39,965 nt of DNA from an uncultured Kiritimatiellota bacterium (lineage in GTDB: Bacteria; Verrucomicrobiota; Kiritimatiellia; RFP12; UBA1067). A model generated the notes under the pieces. The model did not search any database and was not told where the DNA came from. It saw only the letters and a list, made by a program, of their open reading frames with translations. Of this stretch, positions 6,723 through 15,068 are shown piece by piece. Numbering within the stretch: position 1 is the first letter of the stretch; every line of letters starts with the position of its first letter. The position numbers were made by a program, and so were the translations under genes. The stretch spans positions 1-39,965 of the forward strand of contig CAKUCX010000028.1 in assembly GCA_934643865.1 (NCBI GenBank). Reading direction: 5' to 3'.

Positions 6723-9700
6723 GGGGGCGCGTCGTTCTTCGCCGGCTGGCGCTCGGCGCGCTCTGCGCCTGTTCCGCCGCCTGGACGGCGGCGGCCGATA
6801 CGCTGATCTGGTCGGGCGGCGACGCGGGGGCGTTGACGGCCCCGGCCTGGACGTGCGGCGGCACGACGCGCGCGCCGCGGGCTGGCGACCGCCTGGTGGT
6901 CCCGGCGGGGACGGCCGTGACGGCCGGCGACGGCGACGGCGCGCTGCTGGCGTCTCTCTCCGGCATCGACCTCTCCGGCGCGTTCGTCTGCGACGGCGTG
7001 GGCGCTTGTACCCTGCCGCCGGCGTTCTCGCTGTCCGGCGACGGCGCGTTCGCCGTCCTGAACGGCGGCGCGGCCGTTTTCCGCGTCAACGGATCCAATG
7101 CCGGATTCGGCGGAACGCTCGTTGTGTCGAATTCGTTCTTCGCCGTCGGCCATGAACAGGCCCTCGGGACGGGGCCCGTGCGAATCCACCGGGGTTCCTT
7201 GCCGGCCTCCTCCGAATTCTTCCGGATCGAAGCGGCCGGAACCTACGCCAACGCGCTCCATTTCGACGCGGAGGCGGGGTGGTTCGGCCTGACATGCCAC
7301 GCATCGCCCGTGATCTGGTCTGGGCCGGTCACGTGTACGGCGGCGACGGCGAGCCACTGCCCCCGCTTCAACAGCAACGGCTACGCGCTGACGCTGGCGG
7401 GGGGCATGTCCGGCCTCCGGGGGCGCGTCGATTTCAATGGCAGCGTCCGTCTGTCCGGCGAGGGGGTGGCCTATCATGCCGCCGAGGACATCTTCTGCGA
7501 CAACGGTTCGCTGGTGATCGGCGCGCCCGTCGATCCGAGGACAAAGTTCGTCCAGGCGACGGCGACGGTCGCCTTCGGGAAGGCGGACGTCCTCAACGGC
7601 GTGCCCCTGAAGCTGGGCGGCAGGTCGGCGCGCATCGATCTGGACGGTTTCAGCCAGACGGCGGCTGCGCTGACGGCGGTCGATCAGGCGAGCGCCTCCG
7701 AGAGGCCGACGCTGATCTCCTCGTCCGCGCCGGCGACGCTGACGCTTTCGGGGGGCGCGTCGCAGGCCCTGGGCGCATCGCTGGACGGACACGTCTCGCT
7801 CGCGTTGGACAACGCGGCGGCGTCGCTCGTCCTGACGAACTGCGCGGGCCATGTGTCCACGACGGACGGCGAGCTGGTCGTAAGGGCCGGCACGCTGCGC
7901 CTGGGCGCGACGGCGACCTTCGTGGCGCTGGCGGCGCTGAGGGCTGAGGGCGGCACGCTCGCCGTCGAGGCGGGCGCGTGCGTCCACCCTGGCGTCTCGC
8001 TGGCGCTCTCCGGCGACGGCGCGGTCGATCTCGCCTCGGGCGTGGCGCTGAAGGTGGCGTCCTTGACGTTGGACGGGAGGCCCCTGGCGGCGGGGACCTA
8101 TTCGGCGGCGGATCCGGGGGCCTTGGCCGGCCGGCTGACGGGCGCGGGGGAGGTCCAGGTCGCCGCGCCCGGCGGCGAGCCCGCGACGCTGGTGTGGCAG
8201 GGCGGGGACGGCCGCCTGCTCGACGCGAACTGGAAGGCCGAGGGCGAGGCCGCCGCCCACGTGCCCTATGCGGGATGCCGGCTGTCCATCCCCGCAGGAT
8301 CGAAGGTGACGGTCGAGGGCGACGACGGTGTTCTGCTTGCACGGTTCAGGGGCGTGGAGCTGGACGGCGAACTGGCCTGCCGCGCCTTCGCGCGGGGCTG
8401 CACGCTCGACGAAACGTTCGTCCTGAGCGGAAGCGGGACGCTGTCCGTCGACGCCTGCGAAGGGGACTTCCGCCTGGCGGCGGACAACAGCGCGTTCACG
8501 GGCGCGTTCTCCTTCCTGAAGACGCGGGTCTACGTCGACCATGTGCGGGCGCTTGGCATCCGGAACAAGGTCACCGCCAGCTACGGTTCGGAGTGGCCAA
8601 GGGGCAGCGCGGCGTATTTCCGCGTCAATGCCAGCGGCACGTTCGAGAACGACCTGTCGATCGACGGCGGCACCGGGTTCTGGGCCTATGCCGTCGTCGG
8701 CGACCACCAGGTCGTGCAGGCAGGAAAGGTGACGTGCCTGAACACGACGGCAAGCCCGTGCCCGCGCTTCGAGGCGCTGGGGGGGAGCGCGCTGGTCTTC
8801 ACCGGCGGCATCGTCGGCGCGTCCGGCGCGACGGCCGGCCGCGCCGTCTTCAACGGGAACGTGACGCTGGCCGGCACGGGCGCGCCCTACCGCCTGCCGT
8901 CGTATTTCCTCTGCGACTACGGGAATCTGCGCGTGTCGGCGGTGGTCGGCCCGGCGACCTGCCTCCGCGCGAAGACGACGATCTCCTTCGGCAGGGAGAA
9001 CGCCGTCGCGGGCGTTGCGCTCTTCGTGGACGGGACGGGCACGTTCGACCTGAACGGCTACGACCAGACGACCGACGCGCTCGACGGCGAGAACGCCGGT
9101 GCGCCGGCGTTCACGTCCGAGGCCGGGCCGGCCATGTTGACCCTGAACGGCGCGGCGGCGGGCGGCTGCCTCGGCGCGGCGCTGAAGGGGCATCTGTCGT
9201 TCGCCTTTGACAACGCGGGCGGCGCGGTCACGCTGACCAACGGATCGGCCGGCGCCTCGACGACCGACGGGCGGATCGTCGCGAAGGCCGGCGTCCTGCG
9301 CCTGGGCGCGACGGCGCGCCTGCCGTCTGTCTCCGCGCTTTGCGTCGCGGGCGGCACGCTCGCCGTCGAGGCGGGCGCGCGCGTCTCCAATGCCGCCCGG
9401 ATGGAGTTCGCCTCCGGCGCGGGGACGCTCGACCTCGGCGAGGGCGTCTCGCTGCACATGGACTGCCTGACGCTTGACGGCGCGTTCCTGCCGAAGGGGA
9501 CGTACAGCCGCGCGAGCCCCGGCGCCCTTGCGGGGCGCCTTTCCGGCGACGGCGAGCTCGTGATCGCGCATTCGACGGGTCCGGCCGCCGAGATCCCGGC
9601 CTTCCACTGGGTCGGCGGGCACGGCCCCGCGCTGACGACGCCGGAGAACTGGCGGGAGAACGCGGCGCCGCAGCTGCTGGGCGGGGAGGTTCTTGTCTTC

Positions 9701-11236
9701 GAGGGGGACGCACCAGGGGCGACCGTCGAGGGCGAGATCGCCGTGTACGGCCTCGTCTTCGACGGCACGGGCGACTTTACGCTGGGTGCGGGCGCGGGTG
9801 CGGGCGTCACGCTGGGCGCGGGCTGTTTCGCGGTCACGAACCGCGCCGCATCGGGTTCTGCGACCTTTACGGTGCAACCGCCGGTCGTCCTCCGCTCAAG
9901 CCGGCAGGCGTGGTCGGTCTCCGCGCACGCGACCCTCTCCCTCCCGGCGACGCTTTCGGCCGCGCCGGACGTGAACGATCCGGACGTCTTCGTGGAGGTG
10001 TCCGGCGCGGGGACGCTGGACCTCGGCGGGGACAACGCCGCGTTCCGGCCGACATGGCGCTTCCTGGACACGGCGTTCGTGCCGGTGGTGCGCCATCCTG
10101 CGGCGCTGGGGGCGTCCGATCGCGCGATCGAGGTCCGCGCAGTCCCCAATGCCAAGGTGGCGATGACGAACGGCGTCCCGTTCAAGCTCTATGCGTCGCA
10201 TTACGAGCCGCTTTCGCGCCATGCGTTCAACGTCGGGGGGACGCACTATGACCAGCGCGGCAAGGTGACGATCATGCGCGGCGACTCCACCGCCTATCTG
10301 TCGCTCTACGGGGGCACGATCTCCGGCGGCATCGAAGGCGTTCCCGAGAACAAGGGACGCGGCGTGTGGCTGCAGGTTCTGGACCCCGAGCGCCCGTTCC
10401 GCATCGAGGGCGCCCCGGTCGACCTGCCGGGCAGCATGGTGACACTCGACAACCGCGGCACGTTCCGTCTGGCGGTCGCGGGCAACCACTGGAACGCGCT
10501 CCGCCTCAACAAGACGATCCTCGTCTGCGAGCGGGACAACGTGCTGGCGGCGGACGGCGACCTCCTGTTCAGCAGAGAAGGCCAGGGCGCAACCGCCTAT
10601 CCGGGCTTCCAGGGGCCGGTCTACGGCGTCCTGGACATGGATGGACACCCCCAGTCCGTCCGCATGCTGCGGAGCGAATGGACGGCGGCATACGACGAGA
10701 ACCCGGCCTATGCCGACCGCCGCGCCTACGTGACCAGCCGCGCGCCTGCCGCGCTGACGCTGGCGGGCGCGTACACGAACGACAGCGTGCGCTGCGCGTT
10801 CTGCGGCGCGGCGGGGCTGACGTTCGCCGGCAGCGGGAGAATGCGCTTCACGAAGTGGACGTCGACGACGGCGGGACGCCTTGAGATCCGAAGCGGCGAG
10901 CTGGCGCTGGACGCAGACGGCGGATGGGGCGGCACGAATGCGGTGGTCGCCGTGTCGGGCGGGACGTTGACGGTGACGGCGACCGCCGCGCGGACGGCGT
11001 TCGGCGGCGCCGACAGCCGCGTGAGCCTGGAACTCTCCGGCACGGGCCTCATCGACGTGGCCGACGGCTGCGTCGTGGACGTCGGGCGGATGTGCGTCAA
11101 CGGCGTGCCGGCCTCCGTCGGCGAATACGGCGGCGTGAACGCCGAAGGCAAGAAGCGGTTTGCCGCATGGTTCGGCGCGGGGCGCGGGCTTGTGCGCGTC
11201 CGGCGCGGCAGCAGCCTCGTGATCGTCGTCCGATAG
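6695..11236 (+). CDS. Very large secreted repeat protein (autotransporter-associated beta-strand type)
   Basis: 1513 residues. AGGAGAGGG precedes ATG 6695. A signal peptide (LRRLALGALCACSAAWTAAA) ends near residue 34. The mature protein is three tandem modules, each opening with a Trp-rich strand: LIWSGGDAG (about residue 37), LVWQGGDGR (about 498), FHWVGGHGP (about 969). Modules 1 and 2 are clear internal duplicates, sharing LRLGATA, GGTLAVEAGA, GTYS.ADPGALAGRL and the CPRF segment. Module 3 has diverged. The Gly/Thr/Val-rich pattern (GGTLAVEAG, LSGDGAVDLASG) predicts an extended beta-solenoid. There is no C-terminal autotransporter barrel, PEP-CTERM or LPxTG signal; the end is RRGSSLVIVVR. 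Its likely role is as a surface or extracellular adhesin-like or glycan-contacting scaffold made with the beta-helix enzyme upstream. The function is inference. Confidence 0.8.
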   Translation: MPRNRTMSMRGRVVLRRLALGALCACSAAWTAAADTLIWSGGDAGALTAPAWTCGGTTRAPRAGDRLVVPAGTAVTAGDGDGALLASLSGIDLSGAFVCDGVGACTLPPAFSLSGDGAFAVLNGGAAVFRVNGSNAGFGGTLVVSNSFFAVGHEQALGTGPVRIHRGSLPASSEFFRIEAAGTYANALHFDAEAGWFGLTCHASPVIWSGPVTCTAATASHCPRFNSNGYALTLAGGMSGLRGRVDFNGSVRLSGEGVAYHAAEDIFCDNGSLVIGAPVDPRTKFVQATATVAFGKADVLNGVPLKLGGRSARIDLDGFSQTAAALTAVDQASASERPTLISSSAPATLTLSGGASQALGASLDGHVSLALDNAAASLVLTNCAGHVSTTDGELVVRAGTLRLGATATFVALAALRAEGGTLAVEAGACVHPGVSLALSGDGAVDLASGVALKVASLTLDGRPLAAGTYSAADPGALAGRLTGAGEVQVAAPGGEPATLVWQGGDGRLLDANWKAEGEAAAHVPYAGCRLSIPAGSKVTVEGDDGVLLARFRGVELDGELACRAFARGCTLDETFVLSGSGTLSVDACEGDFRLAADNSAFTGAFSFLKTRVYVDHVRALGIRNKVTASYGSEWPRGSAAYFRVNASGTFENDLSIDGGTGFWAYAVVGDHQVVQAGKVTCLNTTASPCPRFEALGGSALVFTGGIVGASGATAGRAVFNGNVTLAGTGAPYRLPSYFLCDYGNLRVSAVVGPATCLRAKTTISFGRENAVAGVALFVDGTGTFDLNGYDQTTDALDGENAGAPAFTSEAGPAMLTLNGAAAGGCLGAALKGHLSFAFDNAGGAVTLTNGSAGASTTDGRIVAKAGVLRLGATARLPSVSALCVAGGTLAVEAGARVSNAARMEFASGAGTLDLGEGVSLHMDCLTLDGAFLPKGTYSRASPGALAGRLSGDGELVIAHSTGPAAEIPAFHWVGGHGPALTTPENWRENAAPQLLGGEVLVFEGDAPGATVEGEIAVYGLVFDGTGDFTLGAGAGAGVTLGAGCFAVTNRAASGSATFTVQPPVVLRSSRQAWSVSAHATLSLPATLSAAPDVNDPDVFVEVSGAGTLDLGGDNAAFRPTWRFLDTAFVPVVRHPAALGASDRAIEVRAVPNAKVAMTNGVPFKLYASHYEPLSRHAFNVGGTHYDQRGKVTIMRGDSTAYLSLYGGTISGGIEGVPENKGRGVWLQVLDPERPFRIEGAPVDLPGSMVTLDNRGTFRLAVAGNHWNALRLNKTILVCERDNVLAADGDLLFSREGQGATAYPGFQGPVYGVLDMDGHPQSVRMLRSEWTAAYDENPAYADRRAYVTSRAPAALTLAGAYTNDSVRCAFCGAAGLTFAGSGRMRFTKWTSTTAGRLEIRSGELALDADGGWGGTNAVVAVSGGTLTVTATAARTAFGGADSRVSLELSGTGLIDVADGCVVDVGRMCVNGVPASVGEYGGVNAEGKKRFAAWFGAGRGLVRVRRGSSLVIVVR

Positions 11237-11379
11237 CCGCCAAGGCCGGGCTCGCGGGAGGACGCCGCAAGCGGGAAAGGCGGGCGGCGCCGCAGATGTG
11301 ACAAGACGGAGCGGGCCATATCGTCACGGCGTGTGCCGTTGTGGCGCAACTCGGGCGGAGTGGGACGGGCTGGCGGGGT

Positions 11380-11395
11380 TGGCACGGTGTTTGCT
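11380..11395 (+). promoter_or_regulatory. Sigma-54 (RpoN) promoter for the Hsp20 pair
   Basis: TGGCACGGTGTTTGCT matches the -24/-12 consensus TGGCACG-N4-TTGCW exactly, with GG and GC 12 bases apart. Transcription would start near 11407, 50 bases before ATG 11457. Sigma-54 promoters need an AAA+ enhancer-binding activator; no activator gene is in this window, and the upstream DNA has only a weak 5-bp hairpin (ACGGC/GCCGT). Confidence 0.75.
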
Positions 11396-11456
11396 ATCTC
11401 TTTTGCGTTGGCATGTGAAAAGCGATACGCAAACAATTGGAAAGGAGAAACAAGAC

Positions 11457-11864
11457 ATGAACACGCTGTATATGAATCCGCTGAGCATTCTGGACGACTT
11501 CTTCGGCATGGACAGCCGGGTCTTCCGGAACATGAGGGCGCGCGCCGCCGGACGCTTCCCGCCCGTGAACGTCTATCTGGACGAGAACGCCGCCTTGGTG
11601 GACGTGGAGTTGCCGGGGCGGACGGCGAAAGACGTCGCGCTGACCCTGGAGGCGCAGGCGGTGGTCATCGCGGATCGGCCCGCGACGAAGGACGCCGACG
11701 GCAAGCCGGTTGAGAACCCGACCCCGAAATGGTCCCGTCGCCTCGATCTGCCGTTCCGCGTCGATGCGGAAAAGGCGAACGCGAAGTTCGAGAACGGCAT
11801 TCTGCGCATCGAGCTTCCGAAGGCCGAGGCCGAGAACGTGCGCCACATCGCGATTGCCGGATAG
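11457..11864 (+). CDS. Small heat shock protein, Hsp20/alpha-crystallin family (first copy)
   Basis: 135 residues, the usual length for class A bacterial small heat shock proteins. The N-terminus (MNTLYMNPLSILDDFFGMD) is hydrophobic, followed by the alpha-crystallin domain from about residue 38 (VNVYLDENAALVDVELPG) to the signature ENGILRIELPK near the C-terminus. The C-terminal IAIAG fits the I-x-I anchor that links subunits into oligomers. It holds unfolding proteins in the cytoplasm without ATP and passes them to DnaK. GGAG at 11444 supports ATG 11457; the open frame upstream has no start signals. It is first of a tandem pair, with 57 bases to the second gene, and is preceded by a consensus sigma-54 promoter, implying regulated stress induction. 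Confidence 0.93.
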   Translation: MNTLYMNPLSILDDFFGMDSRVFRNMRARAAGRFPPVNVYLDENAALVDVELPGRTAKDVALTLEAQAVVIADRPATKDADGKPVENPTPKWSRRLDLPFRVDAEKANAKFENGILRIELPKAEAENVRHIAIAG

Positions 11865-11921
11865 GCGGCCGCGAACGGGAAACACGGACAAGCACATGAA
11901 TGAAATGAAAGGAGATTTGAA

Positions 11922-12257
11922 ATGAGCGAAGAGAAGTATGTTGTTCCGACGGCGACGATGAACGAGCGTCCCGAGGATTACGAGCTGGTGTTCGAAGTTC
12001 CGGGCATCGGCAAGGGCGAGGCCGACCTCCATGTGGAGAACCGTTCGCTGATGCTGAAGACGCATGCGCAGTACCAGGCCCCGGCCGGGTTCAAGCCCGT
12101 CGCGGCGGAGTTCGAGCGCGTGAACTACGCCATCAGCGTCGACCTGCCGGAGACGGCCGATCCGTCCACGGTCACGGCCAAGCTTGAGAACGGCATTCTG
12201 CGCGTCGTCGTGCGCAAGCGCCCCGAGACGCAGGCGCGCGCGATTGCGATTGCCTGA
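11922..12257 (+). CDS. Small heat shock protein, Hsp20 family (second copy)
   Basis: 111 residues, with a shorter N-terminal arm than its neighbour. The alpha-crystallin fold is visible from DYELVFEVPGIGKGEADLHV to the signature ENGILRVVVRKRP, and ARAIAIA at the end supplies the I-x-I motif. The start follows GGAG (11909-11912) with good spacing. It shares a transcript with the first Hsp20 and probably co-assembles with it, as IbpA and IbpB do in enterobacteria. The difference in N-terminal arm suggests different client range or oligomer size rather than simple redundancy. A GC-rich hairpin (12321-12348) downstream probably ends the transcript. Confidence 0.9.
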   Translation: MSEEKYVVPTATMNERPEDYELVFEVPGIGKGEADLHVENRSLMLKTHAQYQAPAGFKPVAAEFERVNYAISVDLPETADPSTVTAKLENGILRVVVRKRPETQARAIAIA

Positions 12258-12320
12258 GCGGCGGCAGGGCCGCCCGATACGTCACAGACATATGTCCCGC
12301 AAGGGAGCCGGCAACATGGA

Positions 12321-12351
12321 GAGGGCGGATCCTTCGGGGTCCGCCCTCGTT
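12321..12351 (+). terminator. Hairpin terminator after the Hsp20 pair
   Basis: GAGGGCGGA (12321-12329) pairs with TCCGCCCTC (12340-12348) around a TTC-centred loop. It is followed by GTTT only, so the U-tract is short. The position, 64 bases after the second hsp20 stop and before the next promoter, supports termination. Confidence 0.6.
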
Positions 12352-12372
12352 TCCCCGGCCTCCACCGCTTTC

Positions 12373-12401
12373 TTGCGGACGGAGGAGGATTGGGGTATAA
12401 T
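12373..12401 (+). promoter_or_regulatory. Sigma-70-type promoter of the DUF1549/DUF1501/heme-protein operon
   Basis: TTGCGG at 12373-12378, a 17-base spacer, and TATAAT at 12396-12401. This is the best -35/-10 pair upstream of ATG 12448, and the ribosome binding site AAAGGA sits at 12434-12439. Confidence 0.65.
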
Positions 12402-12447
12402 ATCTTCGCTTGGAGATTTTTTGCATTCGCGAGAAAGGACGTGTGGC

Positions 12448-13770
12448 ATGCAGGTTTCACGCAGAGCGTTTCTGGGGAGCGCCGCCGCGCTGGCGCTTCT
12501 CCGGGACGGGTTCGCCGCCCCGGGCGGCGACATGAAGGTCTTCGCGCCGAACGGCGGGCAGGCTGCGGACTTCCTCATCTGCCGCCGCCTCTACCTCGAC
12601 ATCTGCGGGCGCATCCCGACGCCCGAGGAGGTGGGCGACTACACGGCGTCGCGCGACGTGAAGAAGCGCGAGAAGCTCGTCGAACGGCTCCTCGAAACGG
12701 ACGACTACGCCGACTACTGGGCGATGCGCTACTGCGACGTCCTGCGCGTGAAGAGCGAGTTCCCGATTAACCTCTGGCCCAACGCCGTCTACGTCTACCA
12801 CCGCCGCATCCGCGATGCGATCCGGAACGACGAGCCGTGGAACGACTTCGCGCGCGCGCTGCTCTTCGCGCGCGGCAGCAACTTCCGCGTGCCGGAGGTG
12901 AACTTCCTGCGCGCGACGGCGGAGAAGACGCCCGAGGGCATCTCCGAGGCCGTCACCTCCGCGCTCCTCCTCGACCCGACCGACAAGTACGCGCGCTACT
13001 TCTCGCGCGTGGGCTTCAAGTCGACGCGCGAGTGGAAGGAGGTCATCGTCTACCTGAAGCCCGGCCCGGAGGACGCGACGCCGAACGCCTTCATGTCGCT
13101 GCTTGAGGGTCCGCTCGCCGAGAAGTTCGTCCAGACGCCCGTCCAGCGCGTCCACTGGTGGGTCTACGGCACGCTCGCCAAGGGCGGCGCGCTCGACCGC
13201 TGGGTCTCCGTGTTCAGGAACGGCGGCTATCGCCTGAAGCCGCTCCTGCGCCACGTCTTCAACCAGCCCGACTACCGGCGCGGACCCGGCAAGGGCGGCT
13301 TCCCCGCCCGCCGCCTCGACGCGGAGGTGCTCGACGACGCGATCTGCTCGCTCACCGGCGCGGTGCGCGACTTCAACTCGATCGCCCCGGAGCCGTACTC
13401 CTTCCTGCCGCCGACGCGCAAGGCGGTCCTCATCGAGGACGGCTCGATCTCGAGCGCCTTCCTGCTGCTCTTCGGGCGCCCCGCGCGCGACTCGGGCCTC
13501 CTGGAGGAGCGCAACAACACGATCACCGCCAAGCAGCGCCTCTACCTCTACAATTCGAGCAAGCTCTGGCGCGACCTCGGCGCGATGGTGGCGCGGCCCT
13601 CGTTCAAGGGCCTTTCCCACAAGGACCAGATCGAAGACCTCTACATGCGCTTCCTCTCGCGCCCGCCAGTCAAGGACGAGCTGTTCTACCTCGACCAGAA
13701 GAACAGCATCAACGCCCGCGACGTCGCGTGGTACATCCTCAACTCCCGTGAATTCCTCTATCGCATATGA
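12448..13770 (+). CDS. DUF1549-like exported protein with Tat signal
   Basis: 440 residues. ATG 12448 follows AAAGGA with eight-base spacing. The N-terminus MQVSRRAFLGSAAALALL has a twin-arginine (SRRAFLG) signal, so it is exported folded. The core (RRLYLDICGRIPTPEEVGDY, LLETDDYADYWAMRYCDVLR) matches the DUF1549 pattern of Planctomycete-type proteins, and the C-terminal DLYMRFLSRPPVKDELFYL resembles DUF1553. Family members usually carry a cytochrome c-like heme domain at the N-terminus; here none is present, but the third gene of the operon ends with two heme motifs. The biochemical role of the family is not established. It overlaps the next gene by ATGA. Confidence 0.8.
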   Translation: MQVSRRAFLGSAAALALLRDGFAAPGGDMKVFAPNGGQAADFLICRRLYLDICGRIPTPEEVGDYTASRDVKKREKLVERLLETDDYADYWAMRYCDVLRVKSEFPINLWPNAVYVYHRRIRDAIRNDEPWNDFARALLFARGSNFRVPEVNFLRATAEKTPEGISEAVTSALLLDPTDKYARYFSRVGFKSTREWKEVIVYLKPGPEDATPNAFMSLLEGPLAEKFVQTPVQRVHWWVYGTLAKGGALDRWVSVFRNGGYRLKPLLRHVFNQPDYRRGPGKGGFPARRLDAEVLDDAICSLTGAVRDFNSIAPEPYSFLPPTRKAVLIEDGSISSAFLLLFGRPARDSGLLEERNNTITAKQRLYLYNSSKLWRDLGAMVARPSFKGLSHKDQIEDLYMRFLSRPPVKDELFYLDQKNSINARDVAWYILNSREFLYRI

Positions 13771-15068
13771 ACACGTCCGCAAAATCAAAGTCCGCGTCGC
13801 GGAAGTTCGCCAAGAGCGTCATCGAGATCTGGCTCTGGGGCGGCCCCTCGCAGCTGGAGACGTTCGACCCCAAGCCGGACGCGCCGCATGACTACAACAA
13901 CGGCCTGAAGACGGTCAAGACGAACACCGGCATCGAGCTCCACGAATGGATGACCGAGCTGGCGAAGTGCGCCGACCTCTACTCGATCATCCGCTCGATG
14001 ACGCATCCGTTCTTCGGGCACGAGACGGCGACGTACCTCATGCAGACGGGGCGCAACCCCGGCGGCGGCGTGACGTTCCCCGCGCTCGGCGCGCTGATCT
14101 CCTCCTCGCGCGTGAAGGGCCCCGGCCTCAAGAAGAACACCGTGCAGACGGGCATGCTCTACGAGGGCGAGCTGCCGCCGTTCGTGATCCTCACGAGCGC
14201 GAAGGGCCGCTTCTCCGAGGTCGGCTTCCTCGGCGAGGCGTACGCGCCGCTCGTGACGGGCGGCCGGGCGAGCGCGAAGCAGTTCGACGTGGACGGCATC
14301 GTGCCGCCGGGCGGGATGTACCCGGCCGGCCTGCGGCCGACCCAGCTCAAGCAGAAGATCCAGGAGCGCTTCTCGCGCTGCGGCGCGCTCGACCGTCTGC
14401 CGCCGGATGCCGCGTTCGAGGCGGCCGGTGCGGCCGCGCGCAACATCATCCTCGGCAAGGCGGCGGAGACGTTCGACCTCTCGCGCGAGAAGGACGCGCT
14501 GCGCAAGCGCTACGGCACGACGCAGGGCGGCGGCTACACCGAGATCGGCCAGCAGCTGCTGGCGGCGCGCCGCCTCGTCGAATACGGCGTGCCGTACGTC
14601 TCCATCAACTACAGCGGCTGGGACTCGCACAAGCGCCACTTCGAGACGATGCGCCGCCCCTCCGCCGAGATGGACCAGGCCGTGGCGACGCTCCTGCAGG
14701 ACCTCAAGGAACACGACCTGCTCGACTCCACGATCGTGTGGGTCTCGGGCGAGTTCGGCCGCGTGCCGAAGGTGGACCGCCAGCCGCCGTGGAACGGCGG
14801 GCGCAACCACTTCCCGCGCTGCTTCTCCGCGCTCGTGGCCGGCGGCGGCTTCAAGGGCGGCTGCGTCGTCGGCAAGAGCGACGAGACGACCGACAACGTC
14901 AAGGAGCGCCCCGTCACGCCGCAGGACTTCCTCGGCTCGATCATGGAGCTGGCGGGCATCGACCCCGACGACCGCCTGCCGAACGCGAAGTGGCTGAAGG
15001 AGTACGGCCCCGTCATGAACCCCGCCACCAAGTCCGAATGCGGACGCCTGAAGGAAATCTATGCCTAG
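13767..15068 (+). CDS. DUF1501 family protein (alkaline-phosphatase-like fold)
   Basis: 433 residues. Typical DUF1501 features: WLWGGPSQLETFDPKP near the N-terminus, SMTHPFFGHETATYLMQTG, a GWDSHKRHF stretch and VSGEFGRVPK near the C-terminus, probable metal-binding elements of a phosphatase/sulfatase-like fold. DUF1501 proteins usually start with a Tat signal; this one begins MNTSAKSKSASRKFAK and has no hydrophobic leader. The upstream DUF1549 partner does have a Tat signal and the genes overlap by four bases (ATGA), so co-export as a folded complex is plausible. DUF1549/DUF1501 pairs are widespread in Planctomycetes and Verrucomicrobia, but their reaction is unknown. Confidence 0.85.
   Translation: MNTSAKSKSASRKFAKSVIEIWLWGGPSQLETFDPKPDAPHDYNNGLKTVKTNTGIELHEWMTELAKCADLYSIIRSMTHPFFGHETATYLMQTGRNPGGGVTFPALGALISSSRVKGPGLKKNTVQTGMLYEGELPPFVILTSAKGRFSEVGFLGEAYAPLVTGGRASAKQFDVDGIVPPGGMYPAGLRPTQLKQKIQERFSRCGALDRLPPDAAFEAAGAAARNIILGKAAETFDLSREKDALRKRYGTTQGGGYTEIGQQLLAARRLVEYGVPYVSINYSGWDSHKRHFETMRRPSAEMDQAVATLLQDLKEHDLLDSTIVWVSGEFGRVPKVDRQPPWNGGRNHFPRCFSALVAGGGFKGGCVVGKSDETTDNVKERPVTPQDFLGSIMELAGIDPDDRLPNAKWLKEYGPVMNPATKSECGRLKEIYA

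Noticed and set aside
6362..9877. 1171-codon minus-strand open frame
   Set aside because: Shadow of the 1513-residue repeat protein; composition is almost only Arg, Ala, Gly and Asp, with no recognisable domain.
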